Shown one piece after another: positions 36,514-45,324 of a DNA stretch of 64,000 bases. The DNA comes from Noviherbaspirillum aerium (GTDB lineage Bacteria > Pseudomonadota > Gammaproteobacteria > Burkholderiales > Burkholderiaceae_D): the NCBI RefSeq assembly GCF_008929045.1, contig NZ_VFAH01000002.1, forward strand, positions 552,326 through 616,325, written 5' to 3'. Below the pieces are notes generated by a model, which saw only the letters and a program-made list of their open reading frames with translations, did no database searches and was not told the origin of the DNA. A program made the position numbers and the translations under genes. Each line of letters opens with the position of its first letter. Within the stretch, counting starts at the first letter, position 1.

Positions 36514-37425
36514 ATGAAATTGCTAGACAGCGACGACGCCGTCGTTCCTCGATGCCTGCCCCGGGAGAGCCGTCGGCTGCCCGCGTTGCCCGTACTTGCC
36601 TGCGCCGCGGCACTGCTCGCGACCGGCATGGATGCGCATGCCGCGGATGCCGGGCGGCTGGCGGAACTGATCAATGCATACCGCCAGGCGCCCGGCCGCT
36701 GCGCAGGAAAGCCGCGTGCCGCCGCCGGTCCGCTCGTGCCGGATTCGGCGCTGGAACGGATGCGCCTCGCGTCCGGCTCGGACCTGCAGCAGGCGTTCAG
36801 GCAGGCCGGTTACCAGGCTTCGCTGGCCGAAGCCATCGTCGTCACCGGTCCGCGGAGCGACACTGCCGCCATGGCTGCCATCAGCGACCAGTATTGCGGC
36901 TCGCTGGCCAAGCAGGAGTTTACGCGCGTCGGCGTGTCGCGCAACGGCGATACCTGGCAAGTGATTCTCGCCAAGCCGCTGCTGGCTCCCGACCTCGGCG
37001 ACCCCGATGCCGCCGGCAGGAAGATTCTCACCCTGGTGAATGCCGCCCGCGCCCGGCAACGCAGTTGCGGCGGCAAACACTTCCCGCCTGCGCCGGCGCT
37101 GGCCTGGAATGCCGCGCTGGCACGAGCGGCGCAGGCGCATAGCGCCGACATGGCCCGTCATAATTATTTCCGGCATAGCGACAGGAATGGGGCGCAGGCC
37201 GGGGACCGCGCCAGCCGGTCCGGCTATGCCTGGCGCCAGGTCGGCGAAAACATCGCCGCCGGTCAGGGGTCGGCGGAAGATGCCGTCAGCGGCTGGCTTG
37301 CCAGTCCTGGACATTGCGCCAACATCATGAACAGGGAGTTTCGGGAGATGGGCGCCTGGTTCGTCATCGAGCCGCGCAGCGATCTGCAGATCTACTGGAC
37401 CCAGGTGTTCGGTACGCCGCGCTAG
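36514..37425 (+). CDS. Exported CAP (SCP/PR-1)-domain protein
   Basis: A signal-like segment (ALPVLACAAALLATGMDAHA) leads into an uncharacterised N-terminal domain of about 130 residues. A CAP domain from about residue 165 then shows ILTLVNAARARQRSCGG, LARAAQAHSADMARHNYFRHSD, GENIAAGQGSAEDAVSGWLASPGHCANIMN and YWTQVFG. CAP proteins are secreted, with roles from sterol or lipid binding to proteolysis-like activity. The His and Glu of the metal pocket appear to be present. Start is unsure (36514 or 36454), neither having a clear site. It is divergent from the SET gene. Confidence 0.85.
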   Translation: MKLLDSDDAVVPRCLPRESRRLPALPVLACAAALLATGMDAHAADAGRLAELINAYRQAPGRCAGKPRAAAGPLVPDSALERMRLASGSDLQQAFRQAGYQASLAEAIVVTGPRSDTAAMAAISDQYCGSLAKQEFTRVGVSRNGDTWQVILAKPLLAPDLGDPDAAGRKILTLVNAARARQRSCGGKHFPPAPALAWNAALARAAQAHSADMARHNYFRHSDRNGAQAGDRASRSGYAWRQVGENIAAGQGSAEDAVSGWLASPGHCANIMNREFREMGAWFVIEPRSDLQIYWTQVFGTPR

Positions 37426-37683
37426 CGCGGATTGAAGGTGAGTGTATGCACGTATTGGCATTCCTCTAAAAACGTACTCCTTTGGAAATCGCGGCGCCTG
37501 GAACGACCCTGGAACTATTACTTGAAGGGCAAATGATTTACAGGCCGGTCACATCTTGAGGCGGCCATCGCAATTTTTTTGTTGCGGAGCACAGACAATT
37601 TATCTTCCTCCATTTACCAGGCCAAACTGCAGTGATATTGTTGCTGGGCAATTCCAACCCTTTCTGTTTTCGCCCGTACTGCC

Positions 37684-37785
37684 ATGCTGATCCGTGACCT
37701 GACTGCCATTTTCGTCCGTACTACCGTTGCCGCCGTATCCGTTTCCGCGCTAGCTGTCGCCTTTGCAAGCTATCTCGGCAGCTGA
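37684..37785 (+). CDS. Possible 33-aa single-helix membrane peptide
   Basis: The open frame encodes MLIRDLTAIFVRTTVAAVSV... ending SYLGS, an N-terminal charged segment then one uninterrupted hydrophobic helix, as in small bacterial membrane proteins. There is no clear ribosome site, so this is weakly supported. It sits in the 706-bp gap between the CAP gene and a GGDEF-EAL gene. Confidence 0.35.
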   Translation: MLIRDLTAIFVRTTVAAVSVSALAVAFASYLGS

Positions 37786-37972
37786 TCCAGGCAAACGCGT
37801 TTTCCGGCGAATGCCCATCCGGGCCGACTTCCGGCCCGGTTCCCGCTTTTCCTTCCGGCTTCCTCTCGCGGTACGTTTCCGCCCTCATTTCCTGATCCCA
37901 CAGGAAACCTTGCGACGTCTCAATACCCTGCCTTAACAATCCGGCATGCTGTGTTCTCACTACGGAGGACAC

Positions 37973-38074
37973 ATGTCAACTCTTCTGCTAAACGTCTACG
38001 AGCAATGGGTCATACTTTTCTACATTGCCTGCGCAGTCGGCGCGATGCTGTGGTCGCTTCCGCGTGACCATTGA
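37973..38074 (+). CDS. Small membrane peptide (33 aa) with good ribosome site
   Basis: GGAGG lies four bases before ATG, and the 33-residue product (MSTLLLNVYEQWVILFYIAC..., ending SLPRDH) is one hydrophobic helix with short polar ends. The ribosome site plus a plausible helix make translation likely. Single-helix proteins of this size often bind and modulate larger membrane complexes. No homologue is recognised. It converges on the GGDEF-EAL gene. Confidence 0.5.
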   Translation: MSTLLLNVYEQWVILFYIACAVGAMLWSLPRDH

Positions 38075-38131
38075 ATGGAGCCAGCGCACCCCCCGTTCCG
38101 ACATGCAACACAAGCTTTATCCACGATCCCA

Positions 38132-40810
38132 TCAAACTTCAGCGAACAGGAAACGCTGCATGATCAGTGAAGGAATTTCCGTCGCCGGCAAGGCTTTGGC
38201 GATCAGGTAGCCCTGCACCTCGTCGCAATGCAGCCGCTGCAGGCTGCGCAATTGCTCGGCGGTTTCCACGCCTTCCGCGACAACCCGAATTTCCAGCGCC
38301 TCGGCCATGGAAGTCACCGCCCGGAACATGACTTCGCCATTGCCGTCCGCCAGCGCGGTGGTAAAAGCGCGATCAACCTTGAGCACATCCACGTCGAGCT
38401 GGTGAAGCTGGGCGAGCGAAGAGTAACCGGTGCCGAAATCATCGATGAGAAGCTTGACGCCCACTTTGCGCAGTTCGGCAAGCTGGCGGCGAGCCACCGC
38501 ACTGTTGTCCAGCATCGCCGATTCGGTCAGCTCCACTTCAATCAGCGAAGAATCAATGGCATGGCGACGCAGGCAATCGCTGAAAAACCCCGCCAGATGC
38601 TCGTTGCGCAACTGGAGCGCCGATACGTTCACCGAAACCGGAACGACGGCCATGCCACCGGCCTTCCATTCCGCGATCTGGGCGCATACCTTCTCTATCA
38701 CCAGTTCGCCCAGGGGCAGGATAAGCCCGGTATCTTCCGCCAGGCCGATGAAGTCGTTCGGATAAATGAGCCCGCGGTCCGGATGCTTCCAGCGCACCAG
38801 CGCTTCCATGCTGCTCAGCCTGCCGCTGACGGCCTCGACCCGCGGCTGGTAATGCATCACGAACTGGTCGCGGGCGACTGCGTCGCGCAGCGCCTTTTCC
38901 TTATCCAGCTTGAGCAGCAGCGTGTCGGACAGGTGAGAGTGGTAGAAGTGATAGCGCCCCTTGCCTGCCGCCTTGGCGGCATACATGGCAATGTCCGCAT
39001 GCTTGAGCAGGGTATCGCTGTCGTTCCCGTCCTGCGGAAACAGGCTGATGCCGATGGAAGCATTGACATGATGGATGCTCGATGTGCCCAGCGTGAAGGG
39101 GTCGCCGATCACCCTGACGATATGCGACGCCACCCGTGACACATCCTCGACGAGATCGACATTTTCCAGGACGATGATGAATTCGTCGCCCCCGAGCCGC
39201 ACCACATGATCGCTGGCGCGCACCACGCTCTTGAGACGGGCGGCGGCCGAGCGCAGCAATTCATCTCCCGCATCATGCCCAAGGGTGTCGTTGATATTCT
39301 TGAAATTGTCGAGATCGATGAAGAGCAGGGCAAGCGCGCCATCACGTCCGGCGCTGCGCCGTAGCGCTTCCGGCAGGAAGGTCGACAGCCAGTGCCGGTT
39401 CGGCAGCATTGTCAGCGCATCGGTATTGGCCAGGCGCGACAGGGCGAACTCGTTCTCCTTGGCCTGGGAAATGTCGCGCATCGTCAGCGCCAGTCCATCC
39501 CCGGAGCGCACCATTCTGCGGTAGACCCAGGTCGCCCGCAGGCGGCTGTTCTTCGGCACCCGGAATTCATCTTCATGAAAGCCGCTGGAGAGCGCACGCC
39601 GGAACAAGGCAAACAGATCCTCCCGGTAATCCTCGGGAATGAATTCCGAAAAGCGGTGTCCCCTGACTTCCGCCTTCGGCAGACCGAGCAATTCAGCGCC
39701 GCGTTCATTGCAGTCCTCGTAGAGAAAATCCGTGATGAAGGCATTGCGATCGCGTATCGGGCGGATGGTGTAGAAGCCTTCATTGGCGGCATCGGTGGCA
39801 AGGCGCATGGTTGTCTGGATTTCTTCCTCGCGCCGCTTGCGCCACGCCAGGCGCAATGTGAAGAACATGCCCGCGACAGTAAAGGCGGCGATCAGCGCGC
39901 TGATGGCATAGGCGAAACGGCGATAGGTGAACGCGGTTTTCTCGTACCCGGCCAAGGCATTTCTTTCCGCGATGGCTGCCAGCGCGACAACCGGATACAT
40001 GTTGAGCCGGTTCCAGGAAAAAAAACGAGCCTGTCCGTCGACGAACTTTTCACGCGGTTCGACTTCGGTCCCGGTATCGGAAAGAAAGACCGGATCCTTG
40101 CGGTAATACACTTTGCTCGGATGGTCGCCGGTCTTGGTGGCGATCAGCGAACCGTTGATGAATCGAACGGATACGAAATCGCCGGCGCCAAGGGTCTGGG
40201 CATCATGAAAGGTAGTGAGGTAAGAGGGTTCCACGACAATGACGGCAACGCCTCCGAAAGTGCCATCCTTCGCAGTCAGGCGGCGCGTGAAGCGGACCAC
40301 ATCGCGACCAATCCGCCTTCCCGGGCTGACCTGGCTGATCTGCAGGCCGCTGTCCGGGCTGCTGCGATGCCGCTGGAAATAAGGCATATCGGCGAAGTTG
40401 GGCCGCTCATGCGAGCGCATGGTGCTGCTGACGATATTGCCGTCGCGGTCAAGGATGGTGGCATGCAGCTGTGCACTGCCGGGAAACAGGCCACGGTCCC
40501 GCTGGCGTTCCAGATCCAGGCTCGCCCCGGGTTCTTCCCAGGAGTAGCGCAGCAGCAAGGTCAGCTGATCGATTTCCTGTATGGTCCTTTCGAGCTGAGC
40601 GGCATAGGCGCGCGACAGACTTGCCGACAAGCGAAGCGCCGCGGCTTCCGCATTCCTTCTCTCCATCCCGATCAGCGACAGGGTAAAGACCCAAAGCAGG
40701 TAGATGACCGATATGCCGATGACTGGCCAGAGCAGCATCGGCCACAAATGTCCGTAAGCGTCGCGCACCGACTTCAAGGATTGGACTAGGCGGTGGGCAT
40801 ACGCGAGCAT
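38132..40810 (-). CDS. Membrane GGDEF-EAL c-di-GMP protein with Cache domain (second)
   Basis: This has the same architecture as the protein at 2597: helix (LLWPVIGISVIYLLWVF), periplasmic Cache-like region (ADMPYFQRHRSS, GRDVVRFTRRLTAKDG), second helix (YAISALIAAFTVAGMFFTLRL), PAS-like segment (ITDFLYEDCNERGAELLGLP), GGDEF (LGGDEFIIV, about residue 540) and EAL (MEALVRW about 667; DDFGTGYSSL). Both catalytic motifs appear intact. The two proteins share many identical stretches and look like paralogues with different sensor parts. The start is unsure: ATG at 40810 is used; a GTG frame begins at 40876. Confidence 0.92.
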   Translation of the reverse strand: MLAYAHRLVQSLKSVRDAYGHLWPMLLWPVIGISVIYLLWVFTLSLIGMERRNAEAAALRLSASLSRAYAAQLERTIQEIDQLTLLLRYSWEEPGASLDLERQRDRGLFPGSAQLHATILDRDGNIVSSTMRSHERPNFADMPYFQRHRSSPDSGLQISQVSPGRRIGRDVVRFTRRLTAKDGTFGGVAVIVVEPSYLTTFHDAQTLGAGDFVSVRFINGSLIATKTGDHPSKVYYRKDPVFLSDTGTEVEPREKFVDGQARFFSWNRLNMYPVVALAAIAERNALAGYEKTAFTYRRFAYAISALIAAFTVAGMFFTLRLAWRKRREEEIQTTMRLATDAANEGFYTIRPIRDRNAFITDFLYEDCNERGAELLGLPKAEVRGHRFSEFIPEDYREDLFALFRRALSSGFHEDEFRVPKNSRLRATWVYRRMVRSGDGLALTMRDISQAKENEFALSRLANTDALTMLPNRHWLSTFLPEALRRSAGRDGALALLFIDLDNFKNINDTLGHDAGDELLRSAAARLKSVVRASDHVVRLGGDEFIIVLENVDLVEDVSRVASHIVRVIGDPFTLGTSSIHHVNASIGISLFPQDGNDSDTLLKHADIAMYAAKAAGKGRYHFYHSHLSDTLLLKLDKEKALRDAVARDQFVMHYQPRVEAVSGRLSSMEALVRWKHPDRGLIYPNDFIGLAEDTGLILPLGELVIEKVCAQIAEWKAGGMAVVPVSVNVSALQLRNEHLAGFFSDCLRRHAIDSSLIEVELTESAMLDNSAVARRQLAELRKVGVKLLIDDFGTGYSSLAQLHQLDVDVLKVDRAFTTALADGNGEVMFRAVTSMAEALEIRVVAEGVETAEQLRSLQRLHCDEVQGYLIAKALPATEIPSLIMQRFLFAEV

Positions 40811-41152
40811 GGAGGAAGTGTGATGATGAATTGCTATCCCCCATGGACAACGCGCGCGGGATAAAGTTGTCCGCACTCATTGCAGCGTTGCCATCGGAAA
40901 CCTTAACGCATCGACGCATGGAGGCATCGTTGCATCGCCAAGAGGAAAGGTCATGCCCCTGAAAAATGTTTTTCGGGACAAGGCGGATTGAGGGGAAATT
41001 GCGTAGCGGACCGGGATGCGTGCTACGGAACACAACAGGCAGCATGGCGAACGTACCGATGCCGGGCGCTGCATCGGTACGAGTGCGTACATAGAAGCCG
41101 CTCTTGTGTCATCTCAAATCCAGGGAGGCATGACTTGCTATTCTTCTCTCAT
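40811..41152. other. Intergenic region before tRNA
   Basis: About 340 bp between the leftward GGDEF-EAL gene and the tRNA holds no supported gene. It should carry the promoters of both; none was resolved. Confidence 0.4.
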
Positions 41153-41228
41153 GCCGGCTTAGCTCATCGGGTAGAGCAGCTCAAGTGTAATGAGCAGGGA
41201 GGGGGTTCGAGTCCTTCAGCTGGCACCA
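41153..41228 (+). tRNA. tRNA-Thr(UGU)-like gene with atypical anticodon loop
   Basis: A full cloverleaf can be drawn: acceptor GCCGGCT/AGCTGGC (one G-U), D arm GCTC...GAGC, anticodon stem GCTCA/TGAGC, 7-base loop AGTGTAA, five-base variable loop, T arm with TTCGAGT loop, and encoded CCA. Anticodon TGT gives Thr. The loop normally reads CTTGTAA; here positions 32-33 are AG, so the near-universal U33 is missing. The gene may be a divergent, low-activity or pseudo-tRNA. It stands alone, not in a tRNA cluster. Confidence 0.65.
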
Positions 41229-41315
41229 CCATTCACAAGCACCGCACCACCGCATCACCGCCACCATTGACGATCATTCCAACATTGCCTTGATCCGCAT
41301 GCGCCTCCGGGCACG

Positions 41316-42653
41316 GTGCTTCACAGGCTTGCCGCTCGTGCCCGCCAGAGCCGCGAACGCTTCAGGCCAGTTCGGGAATCAGCGCAAGAACAGCGGCTTC
41401 CGCGCGCAGGCCGTGCCCCGTCAGACCTCCGGCTGCCGCTTGCCGTATACTGGGCCAACCTCCAACGATATGCCTTCCGCATTCCTGCCTTGACTCTGAT
41501 CGCATTGATCCTGATGATGGTGCTCGCGCACATCGCCTTCACGGGCGGACGCGTGGCCCTTACCCTTCTCGCCATCGACCTGCAGGCCACGCCTTTCCAG
41601 GTGGGACTCATCATCAGCCTGCTGGCGGTCATTCCGATGCTGTTTTCAGTGCATGCCGGGCGCTGGACCGACAGGACCGGCGTGATGCGGCCCACCCTCA
41701 TTGCCATGCTGATGCTGTGCGCCGGCTCGCTGCTGGCGGCGCTGCTGCCTTCGCTGGCAATGCTGTGCGGCGCCAGCGTGCTGCTGGGCTCCGGCTTCAT
41801 GGTTGCGCATCTGGCGATCAACAATGCCGTCGGACGCGCCAGCACGCCGGAAAGCCGCACGCATGCCTTCTCCATGCTGGCGCTTGGCTTTTCGGTTTCC
41901 ACCGTGCTAGGCCCGGTCATCTCGGGTCTGCTGATCGACGCCGTCGGGCATCGCATGGCGTTTCTGCTGCTTGCCCTTTTCCCTGTCGCGGGATTGCTGG
42001 TGCTCTACCGCGCCGGCCGCGATGAACAGCCATTGCCTCAAGCCGAAACCGGCGCGGGAAAAACCAAGCCGCGCGTCATGGACCTGCTCGGCCATGCACC
42101 GCTGCGTGCGGTCTTCGTCGCCAGCGGCCTGCTGTCGATGGCATGGGACCTGTTTACTTTCATGGTGCCGATCCAGGGCGCACGCATCGGCCTCTCCGCT
42201 TCCACCATCGGACTCATCATGGGTACTTTCGGCGTCGGCACCTTCGTGGTCCGGCTGGCGATTCCAAGACTGATGCAATCGGTCTCGCGGTGGGGCGTGC
42301 TGGTCGGCGCGCTGGGTCTCACCAGCACGGTCTATTTGCTGTTTCCGCTGTTTACCTCGGTGCCGGTATTGCTGCTGCTCGCCTTCATTCTCGGGCTTGG
42401 GCTGGGGTCGGCGCTGCCGACCATCATGAGCCTCATTCATGACACCGCGCCGTCCGGCCGGACCGGAGAAGCGGTCGGCGTGCGTTCCACGCTGATCAAT
42501 ACCAGCCAGACGGTGCTGCCGACGGCATTCGGCGCGCTGGGCGCCGTGGTCGGGACCATCCCGGTGTTCTGGACCCTGGCCGCGGTGCTGGCGTGGGGCG
42601 CCGCCTTTGCGCGGCGCAGGCAGCCGGCCAAGGGCGGCAATCAACACCATTAG
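41316..42653 (+). CDS. MFS transporter
   Basis: Twelve hydrophobic segments begin near residue 57 (IPALTLIALILMMVLAHIAF), with the major-facilitator signature between helices 2 and 3 (GRWTDRTGVMRP) and a second domain from about residue 265 (GHAPLRAVFVASGLLSMAWDLF). The DxxxR-like cytosolic loop and drug-proton type pattern suggest an exporter, substrate unknown. The first 56 residues are Arg-rich and probably not all translated; the true start could be a rarer codon inside. The stop codon is the first triplet of a full family-3 repeat. Confidence 0.88.
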   Translation: MLHRLAARARQSRERFRPVRESAQEQRLPRAGRAPSDLRLPLAVYWANLQRYAFRIPALTLIALILMMVLAHIAFTGGRVALTLLAIDLQATPFQVGLIISLLAVIPMLFSVHAGRWTDRTGVMRPTLIAMLMLCAGSLLAALLPSLAMLCGASVLLGSGFMVAHLAINNAVGRASTPESRTHAFSMLALGFSVSTVLGPVISGLLIDAVGHRMAFLLLALFPVAGLLVLYRAGRDEQPLPQAETGAGKTKPRVMDLLGHAPLRAVFVASGLLSMAWDLFTFMVPIQGARIGLSASTIGLIMGTFGVGTFVVRLAIPRLMQSVSRWGVLVGALGLTSTVYLLFPLFTSVPVLLLLAFILGLGLGSALPTIMSLIHDTAPSGRTGEAVGVRSTLINTSQTVLPTAFGALGAVVGTIPVFWTLAAVLAWGAAFARRRQPAKGGNQHH

Positions 42654-42775
42654 GCTGTGTTTGATAAGCGTTGCGAGCGGTTCGGATTGGCGCCGAGGAG
42701 CGCACGTGTACGCAGGGTACGCCGAGCACCGCAGGCGCCAATCCGGATCGCGCAGCAGCTTATCAAACACAGCCT
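42652..42775. repeat. Family-3 palindromic repeat, full copy (124 bp)
   Basis: Terminal arms AGGCTGTGTTTGATAAGC and GCTTATCAAACACAGCCT are perfect 18-bp inverted repeats, and inner arms GGATTGGCGCC/GGCGCCAATCC are perfect over 11 bp. The repeat starts inside the stop codon of the MFS gene. A nearly identical copy lies at 49593-49716, with partial copies at 2557, 6376, 10930 and 58615. Confidence 0.9.
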
Positions 42776-42858
42776 GGAGCGCTATCCTGAAAGGCGCTCC
42801 TGGAAGCTGCCAGGCGAGTCAAACAGGATGATCGGGCATGACGAGGGAAGCCGGCGCC

Positions 42859-45060
42859 TCACCACTGCCGGGCATACATGCTTTCGAATTTCTCGGCCGG
42901 CAAGGGGGCGCTGAAGTAGAAGCCCTGCACCTCGTCGCAGCCGTGCTCCTGGAGAAAAGCAAACTGTTCCTGCGTCTCGACGCCTTCGGCGATGACACGC
43001 TGGTTCAGGTTTCTCGCCAGGTCGATGATGGCGCAGGTGATGGCGGCATCGTCGCGGTTATGCGGCAGGTCGCGGATGAATGAACGGTCGATCTTCAGCG
43101 TATCGGCCGAGAACAGCTTGAGCTTGCTGAGGCTGGACGAGCCGGTGCCGAAGTCATCGATCGACACGCTCACGCCGAGCCCCTGCAGCTGGCGCATCAA
43201 GCCGATCGCATAATCAAAGTTTTGCATCACCGTGGTTTCGGTAATTTCCAGGTCGAGATAGGCGGGACTCAATCCGGTGGTCTTCAGGGCATGGTGCACG
43301 ACATCGGCGAAATTCCCGCTGCGGAACTGCGCGGCCGAGACATTGACCGACACCGGCAGCGGCACATAGCCCGCATTCTGCCAGGCCTTGTTCTGGCGGC
43401 AGGCCTCTTCGAGCACCCATCTGCCGAGCGGCACGATCAGGCCGCTCTCCTCGGCAATGGGTATGAACTCCACCGGCGAAACCGGCTGCCGGCCATCGGT
43501 CGGCTTGAAGCGCACCAGCGCCTCGACGCCGATCAGGCGGCCGTTGCTGACCGATACCTTGGGCTGGTATTCAACCACGAAGCCGCCTTCGTCGAGCGCC
43601 ATGCGCATCTGGCGCTCGATGCTGGCGCGGCGCACGGCTTCATGCGTCATGTGCGGCGCATAGAACTGGTAATTGCGCTTGCCCAGCGACTTGGCGTAAT
43701 ACATCGCCGCATCCGCATGTTCCATCAGCGTCTGCGGCTCCATGCCATCCTTGGGGAACACGCTGATGCCGATGCTGGCGGACAGGTACATTTCCTCTTC
43801 GCCCACCTTGTACGGCTGCTCGATGGCAGTGATGAGCTTGCCGGCGATGAGGCCGGCGTCGTCGGTGGCGCGGGTTTCCGCCAGCAGCACCACGAACTCA
43901 TCCCCGCCCAGCCTGGCAACCGTGTCGGTTTCCCGCACCACCTCCCTGAGCCGCTGCCCGATTTGTATCAGCACGTTGTCGCCGGCCTGATGCCCATGGG
44001 TGTCATTGATCGGCTTGAAGCGGTCGAGGTCGATGAACAGCAGCGACACGCTGCCTGCCTTGCGGCCGGCCGCCTTGATGGCTTCACCCAGCCGTTCATT
44101 GAGCAGGACGCGGTTGGGCAGGCCGGTCAGCGCGTCATAGTGCGCAAGGCGCGCCGCCTTTTCCAGTGCCTGCACCTTTTCGGATTGCTTGATCGATACT
44201 AGGCGCTCGAAAGCCAGCAGGGAGCGCGCGCACCAGCCGACCACGATGGTCAGCACCAGCGCGATGATGATGGTTTCGATGGCCAGCGCAGTACGGATGT
44301 CGATCATTTCCGCCTCATGGCCGAACAGCACCAGCCAGTTCAGCAGCACCGGCGCGAGGATGGCCGTAGGCAGCAGCCGCCGCGCCGCCAGGCCCGCATA
44401 ACTGCGGTTGGTGAAATAAAACATGAAACCCTGCTGTGCCTGCGACAGCAGGACGCCGATATTGAGGAGAATGAAGCAGATGATGGTGGGGATCGCGAGG
44501 CCGCCGAAGGCATTGAACTGATAGAGCGAAGCCAGTCCGTACAGGTAAGCCACGCCCAGACCGATCCAGACGCATGCGGAGACGGCGGCCAGCTTCACCG
44601 CGCGCGAGTTCCATTTCTTGTGCTGCAGCCCCAGCAGCGCCAGCCCGGCTGCAATGATGCCGCAGGAAGACGGCACGGACGTGCGGCCGGGAAACTGGTG
44701 CGGGGCGGCGAAAGGATCGCCTCGCAGCAGTTCATCAATACCGATATTGATATTCCATAGATATTGCGAGAGATTAAGCAGGCCGAGCACAACCATGATG
44801 ACGGCCAGTCCCCGTCCCGCCGTCCTGACGGCCGGCCTTCGATGCCTGCCGATTTGGCACCAGAGCGACACGGCGCCGCAGGCCAGGGTGAAGATGGTGT
44901 TGATCTTCATCTGGTAAAAACCGGCGACAAAGCTTGTCAGGATGGGGCCATACCAGACCCATCCGACAAAACCCAATGTGCAGATACCCAGCACGGTCAG
45001 GCTGAGTATCTGGGCGATTCTGGAATAGCGGTCCGGCGAGAAAGAAAGAAGATGGTCCAT
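42859..45060 (-). CDS. Polytopic membrane GGDEF-EAL c-di-GMP protein (third)
   Basis: Seven or eight hydrophobic helices occupy the N-terminal 270 residues (ILSLTVLGICTLGFVGWVW, FTLACGAVSLWC, AVIMVVLGLLNLSQYLW, CGIIAAGLALLGL...), resembling a MASE-type membrane sensor rather than the Cache sensor of the other two. A GGDEF domain (LGGDEFVVLLAE about residue 385) and an EAL domain (GVEALVRF about 511, DDFGTGSSSL) follow. Both signatures look intact. Membrane-embedded sensing of the redox state or small lipophilic signals is possible. No ribosome site is obvious at the ATG. Confidence 0.92.
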   Translation of the reverse strand: MDHLLSFSPDRYSRIAQILSLTVLGICTLGFVGWVWYGPILTSFVAGFYQMKINTIFTLACGAVSLWCQIGRHRRPAVRTAGRGLAVIMVVLGLLNLSQYLWNINIGIDELLRGDPFAAPHQFPGRTSVPSSCGIIAAGLALLGLQHKKWNSRAVKLAAVSACVWIGLGVAYLYGLASLYQFNAFGGLAIPTIICFILLNIGVLLSQAQQGFMFYFTNRSYAGLAARRLLPTAILAPVLLNWLVLFGHEAEMIDIRTALAIETIIIALVLTIVVGWCARSLLAFERLVSIKQSEKVQALEKAARLAHYDALTGLPNRVLLNERLGEAIKAAGRKAGSVSLLFIDLDRFKPINDTHGHQAGDNVLIQIGQRLREVVRETDTVARLGGDEFVVLLAETRATDDAGLIAGKLITAIEQPYKVGEEEMYLSASIGISVFPKDGMEPQTLMEHADAAMYYAKSLGKRNYQFYAPHMTHEAVRRASIERQMRMALDEGGFVVEYQPKVSVSNGRLIGVEALVRFKPTDGRQPVSPVEFIPIAEESGLIVPLGRWVLEEACRQNKAWQNAGYVPLPVSVNVSAAQFRSGNFADVVHHALKTTGLSPAYLDLEITETTVMQNFDYAIGLMRQLQGLGVSVSIDDFGTGSSSLSKLKLFSADTLKIDRSFIRDLPHNRDDAAITCAIIDLARNLNQRVIAEGVETQEQFAFLQEHGCDEVQGFYFSAPLPAEKFESMYARQW

Positions 45061-45324
45061 TGGATTTGTCGATATTTCTAGATAGGACGAGCTTCCTTCC
45101 CTGTGGTTCCCTCACGACAACAACTTAAGCCACTTCTTTATGTTGCCTCATGGATTGTTCATGCGGCTGCACGAAATTCGCAAAGGGCATGCGAGGCGCA
45201 GCCCCTCCAGTGAACGTAGCAATCCGCATGGGCATGAGCCCTTTTCTGCACACTGACACGAAGAATTGAATAAAACACCACATCTGCGGTCATACGAGCT
45301 GATCCTGTTTCGCGATTGATTCCT

